Shown here one piece after another: positions 60,732 through 63,733 of a stretch of 63,733 nucleotides of DNA. Made by a program: the position numbers and the translations under genes. Origin of the DNA: Actinomadura kijaniata NBRC 14229 (GTDB lineage Bacteria > Actinomycetota > Actinomycetes > Streptosporangiales > Streptosporangiaceae); assembly GCF_001552175.1 (NCBI RefSeq), contig NZ_BCQR01000054.1, positions 1-63,733 on the forward strand, given 5' to 3'. A model generated the notes under the pieces. That model saw only the letters and a list, made by a program, of their open reading frames with translations. It was not told where the DNA came from and ran no database searches. Each line of letters starts with the position of its first letter. Position 1 is the first letter of the stretch.

Positions 60732-61883
60732 TCACCCCCGCGGCGGAAGCTCGGCCATGGCCAGCCGGGCGAGGACCGCGAGGTGGCGGTGGCGCAGCGG
60801 GGTGTCGTCCGCCAGGTGCCAGGAGATGTCCTCGTCCCAGGTCGTGCAGTCGAGGACGAGGCCGCAGGCGCGGTCCTCGTCGTCGGCGGCCAGCGCCAGG
60901 GCCAGGTCCAGGGCGGGGCTCGGACCCTCCAGCCCCCGGCGGAAGCCCTCGAACGCGGGGAGCAGCGGCGCGGCGGCGGCGGGGGACAGGGCGCCCAGCA
61001 CGATCAGCCAGGCCCGCTCCACGGGCGCGGCCTCGGGCCAGCGCGACAGCAGGGAGGGGAGGGCGTCGATGACCTCACGGCAGGCGCGGGCGGCGTGCGC
61101 GGTGGGGGCGGGCTCCTCCCCGGCGGCCGGGGACGGGTCGAAGGAGGCGATGTAGGCGAGGTCGGCCAGCAGCGCCAGGCGGTACTCCAGGGTCATCTCC
61201 GGAGCGCGCGCCATGCGGACGAGGAAGGGGATCGTCGGCGGCGTGGCGCTGTAGCAGGTCTCCTGGTGGACGATGGCGCTGAAGTACTCGAACGTCGCCT
61301 CGTCCCAGCCCTCGTCGTTCGCCGCCATCGCCCGCAGGATGTCCGGGGTGTCCTCGGCCGAACCGTAGGCGTGTTCGAGTGACGGCCAGCCGACGTCGTC
61401 GAGGCCGGGCAGGGCGACGGGGATCCCGGACGGGCCGTCGGAGGCGGGGCGGTCGAGCCGGTAGGTGATGACGGGTCGCGGGGCGCGGGCGGGCTCGCCG
61501 GACAGGGCGGCCAGGCGCGCGGCCCGCGCCTCGGCCGGGGGCCGGTCGGCGTCGGTCCCGCCGGGGACCAGGTTCCGTGCCGTTTCCGGGGCCGCCCGCA
61601 TGAGGGTGGAGGAACCGCCGCGTTCGGCCGCCAGCGTCTCGACGATCCGGGTCTCCACGGCCGTCCACCACTGCTCGTCGTCGTCGGGGTAGGGGCCCGC
61701 GTCGATGCCGGTGACCTTCCAGGAGAACTCGTAGAAGCGGTGGAACGGCTGGTCGGGAGTGCCCTCGCGCACGGAGACGGCCGTATGGCCGCGCTCGGTC
61801 AGGATCCGGGCCATCTCGCGGGCGGCGTCCTCGTCGGGCAGGTGGACCATGTAGATGGAGGCGTGTTGCGGGAAGTGGCTCAT
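60732..61883 (-). CDS. Conserved hypothetical protein with helical-repeat C-terminus
   Basis: About 383 residues. The first 70 resemble a small alpha/beta module (ASIYMVHLPDEDAAREMARIL, FHRFYEFSWKVTGID). The C-terminal 200 residues are helical (VDDVGWPSLEHAYGSAED-like, YFSAIVHQETCYSATPPTIPFL), similar to HEAT-like proteins seen near toxin and immunity genes. No enzyme motif. ATG 61883 is chosen; ATG 61910 is possible. It is divergent from the methyltransferase gene. Function unknown. Confidence 0.65.
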   Translation of the reverse strand: MSHFPQHASIYMVHLPDEDAAREMARILTERGHTAVSVREGTPDQPFHRFYEFSWKVTGIDAGPYPDDDEQWWTAVETRIVETLAAERGGSSTLMRAAPETARNLVPGGTDADRPPAEARAARLAALSGEPARAPRPVITYRLDRPASDGPSGIPVALPGLDDVGWPSLEHAYGSAEDTPDILRAMAANDEGWDEATFEYFSAIVHQETCYSATPPTIPFLVRMARAPEMTLEYRLALLADLAYIASFDPSPAAGEEPAPTAHAARACREVIDALPSLLSRWPEAAPVERAWLIVLGALSPAAAAPLLPAFEGFRRGLEGPSPALDLALALAADDEDRACGLVLDCTTWDEDISWHLADDTPLRHRHLAVLARLAMAELPPRG

Positions 61884-62017
61884 CGGGTGCTCTCGGTCGG
61901 GGAGCGCCATTCAACCGTGTCGCCATGACGGTTCCGGTACCGGCGGCTTTCCGAAGGGTCCGGCGCGCTCGCGGCGGGAGGCATAGCATCGGCTTCGCAC
62001 CCGACCGAGGAACGGCC

Positions 62018-62620
62018 ATGCCCGGGATCGCTGGAACAGCCGGATACAACGAGGCGGCCGACGTCCTCGTCCGGCAGTACGAGACGCTCACGTTCGAGGA
62101 CGTCCACGCCGACGTCCTCCACCTGCTGCCCGACGCGCCCGGACGGGTGCTGGACGTCGGGGCCGGGAGCGGGCGGGACGCCGCCGCCCTGGCGCGGCTC
62201 GGCCACCGGGTCGTGGCCGTCGAGCCCGCCCGCGAGCTGCGCGAACGCGCCCGCCGGCTGCACGCCGACGCCCCGGTGACCTGGATCGACGACGCGCTGC
62301 CCGAGCTGGAGGCCGTGCACCGGGGCGGGCGGCGGTTCGACCTCGTGCTGCTGTCGGCCGTGTGGATGCACCTCGACGGGGACGAGCGGGCGCGGGCGAT
62401 GAAGAGCGTCGCGTCGCTGCTGGTCCCCGGGGGGCGGGTCGTGCTGACCCTGCGGCACGGGCCGGTGCCCCCGGCGCGGCGGATGTTCGACGTCCCGGTG
62501 GCCGAGACGGTCGCGCTGGCCGAGGTCAACGGGCTGCACGTCGTACACCGGGGGACCCGCGGCGACCTGCTCGGACGGCCCGGGCTGCGGTGGAGCGTGC
62601 TCGGACTGCAACCGTTCTGA
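62018..62620 (+). CDS. Class I SAM-dependent methyltransferase
   Basis: A 200-residue methyltransferase with motif I VLDVGAGSGRDAAALARLGH, the acidic end of strand 2 in VVAVEPARELRERA, and FDLVLLSAVWMHLDGDERARAM as motif II/III, followed by LLVPGGRVVLTLRHG. It is a compact methyltransferase-11/12 type fold. The acceptor cannot be predicted. ATG 62018 begins just before the fold; the frame is open to 61925 upstream. Confidence 0.87.
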   Translation: MPGIAGTAGYNEAADVLVRQYETLTFEDVHADVLHLLPDAPGRVLDVGAGSGRDAAALARLGHRVVAVEPARELRERARRLHADAPVTWIDDALPELEAVHRGGRRFDLVLLSAVWMHLDGDERARAMKSVASLLVPGGRVVLTLRHGPVPPARRMFDVPVAETVALAEVNGLHVVHRGTRGDLLGRPGLRWSVLGLQPF

Positions 62621-62704
62621 TCTTGCGAAGGGCTTGACTGTGGTGGTGGAGTCGGCATCATCGCTGACAGAGGGTCGGGCGGGCGGGCAGGCGGGGGTGC
62701 GGGC

Positions 62705-63538
62705 GTGATCCAGACGATCACCGGGCGGGGAGCGCGCCTGCTGCTGGCCGCCGGGGTGCTGGGCGGCGCGCTGACCGCGTGCGGGCAGACCGGCGGCGAC
62801 TCGCTGCTCGACAAGCAGGCGCTGGTCGTGGGGGTGCGCCCGGACCTGCCGGGACTGGGCGTCCGCAAACCGGACGGCACCTTCGAGGGCTTCGACATCG
62901 ACGTGGCCCGGTACGTCGCCGGACGGCTCGGCAAGAGCATCCGGTTCGTCCCGGTGCTGGCGGCCGACCGGATCACGGTGCTCACCTCCGGGCGGGCCGA
63001 TCTGGTGCTGGCGACGCTGTCGGTCACGCCGGAACGCAAGGAGAAGATCGCGTTCGCGGGCCCCTACTTCGTGTCCTACCAGGACGTCCTCGTCCGCTCC
63101 GACGCGCGGAACGTGAAGGTGGTCCGCGACCTGAGGGGACGGACGTTCTGCGGCGTGGAGGGCGCGGACCCGGTGAAGCGGTTGCAGGCCCTCGCCGGGA
63201 TGACCGCCGAGGTCCGCAGCGCCAAGGACTACGACCAGTGCATGGAGATGATGGACTCCCGCGCGGTCGACGCGATCACCACCACCGACGTGATCCTGGC
63301 CGGGCTGGCCCGGAAGGCGGGCGGTGGACGGTACCGCCTGATCAACGCCAGGCTGGGCGAGCAGAACACCGGCATCGGCCTGCGGCAGGGCGACCCCGAG
63401 GGCTGTGAGGCGCTGAACCGGGCCATCACCCGGATGTACCAGGACGGCACCGCGGCGCGGCTGGTCGGCAAGTGGTTCGCGGGCACGGGCCTGGAGAAGA
63501 CCAACGTCGAGGTGCCGCAGTTCGAGGGCTGCCTGTGA
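62705..63538 (+). CDS. Glutamate-type amino-acid-binding lipoprotein (SBP_bac_3, GlnH-like)
   Basis: A 277-residue binding protein. Lipobox LTACG follows a signal sequence. The family core has LVVGVRPDLPGLG, FEGFDIDVARYVAGRLG, GRADLVLATLSVTPERKEKIAFAGPYF and NTGIGLRQGDPEG near the C-terminus. It would capture an amino acid outside the membrane. No permease or ATPase gene follows; instead a membrane protein overlaps its stop. That layout recalls the mycobacterial GlnH-GlnX-PknG sensing locus rather than a transporter (inference). Confidence 0.88.
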   Translation: MIQTITGRGARLLLAAGVLGGALTACGQTGGDSLLDKQALVVGVRPDLPGLGVRKPDGTFEGFDIDVARYVAGRLGKSIRFVPVLAADRITVLTSGRADLVLATLSVTPERKEKIAFAGPYFVSYQDVLVRSDARNVKVVRDLRGRTFCGVEGADPVKRLQALAGMTAEVRSAKDYDQCMEMMDSRAVDAITTTDVILAGLARKAGGGRYRLINARLGEQNTGIGLRQGDPEGCEALNRAITRMYQDGTAARLVGKWFAGTGLEKTNVEVPQFEGCL

Positions 63539-63733
63539 ACGGGCCGTCCGTGACCGGGCCGCCCGCGGCCGTGGACACGCCGCTGCGGCGGAGGCTGCTG
63601 CTCCTCATCGCGGGGTTCTTCGGCGTCGCGGTGGGCGCGGCGCTGCCGGCCCTGCCCGGAGCGGCCGGGACCGGGCACGCCGACGCGGTCCGCACCGGGA
63701 CGGCCGCCGCCGCGCAGTCGGCCTGCCGCGAGC
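63535..63733 (+). CDS. Membrane protein, 3'-truncated at window edge
   Basis: GTG 63535 overlaps the binding-protein stop (GTGA), and the frame stays open to the last base. The 66 visible residues include a membrane helix (LLLLIAGFFGVAVGAALPAL) after a short basic N-terminus, then the beginning of an external part. A GlnX-like receptor would fit the position next to a GlnH-like protein, but too little is visible to say. Confidence 0.6.
   Translation, partial: MNGPSVTGPPAAVDTPLRRRLLLLIAGFFGVAVGAALPALPGAAGTGHADAVRTGTAAAAQSACRE

Overview
The window is high-GC DNA with GTG starts, ATGA/GTGA gene overlaps and strong AGGAGG ribosome-binding sites. Together with a SepX/GlpR divisome protein, an FmdB zinc ribbon, a SigE-family sigma factor and a NIT-domain histidine kinase, this points to an actinomycete. 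By overall flavour it is probably Streptosporangiales/Thermomonosporaceae, but that family-level placement is inference.

Left core (1-9.3 kb): the end of an FtsX-like permease with two ABC ATPases, a sirtuin, a metabolite:H+ symporter, and a two-gene operon for secreted proteins. One of those is a tandem alpha/beta hydrolase whose first domain has lost its catalytic residues.

Accessory island (about 9.5-26.1 kb): lower GC and dense in restriction genes. An IS5-type remnant is followed by a NaeI-type endonuclease. Then comes a tight operon of a PIN-like nuclease, a MORC/MutL-type GHKL ATPase carrying zinc ribbons, an Mrr-SF2 helicase fusion and a small winged-helix-like protein. Facing it are a C5-cytosine methyltransferase, a Vsr mismatch endonuclease and a second NaeI-type endonuclease preceded by two unknown genes. 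A truncated third NaeI copy lies antisense at 11.2-11.4 kb. The right part is decaying: a complete IS982-family element, a frameshifted amino-methyltransferase and a serine recombinase with a nonsense codon. The recombinase frame runs antisense into tRNA-Arg(CCT), the probable attachment gene. The GHKL/helicase/PIN operon next to the R-M set is the best candidate here for an under-described defence system.

Middle core (26.2-46.8 kb): a VanY-like peptidase with a coiled coil, mscL, a SAF-domain protein, MTA phosphorylase, FmdB, a K+/H+ antiporter, a 2-hydroxyacid dehydrogenase and a lipoprotein. 5-formyl-THF cyclo-ligase is divergent from galU-moeA-moaC, with mogA further on. A DeoR-type repressor faces an amino-sugar operon (SIS isomerase/deaminase, deacetylase, PfkB kinase, class II aldolase) that resembles N-acetylgalactosamine catabolism. 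A GNAT acetyltransferase, SepX and tRNA-Ala(CGC) with a strong terminator close this part.

Right part (46.8-63.7 kb): a SigE-family sigma factor with a membrane partner, then a P450-terpene synthase-histidine kinase run that resembles a reduced conservon. It continues with a glycosyltransferase, an NmrA-like oxidoreductase, a response regulator-histidine kinase-TAXI binding protein operon without TRAP permeases, a B12/radical SAM protein, and finally a GlnH-like lipoprotein translationally coupled to a truncated membrane protein at the right edge.
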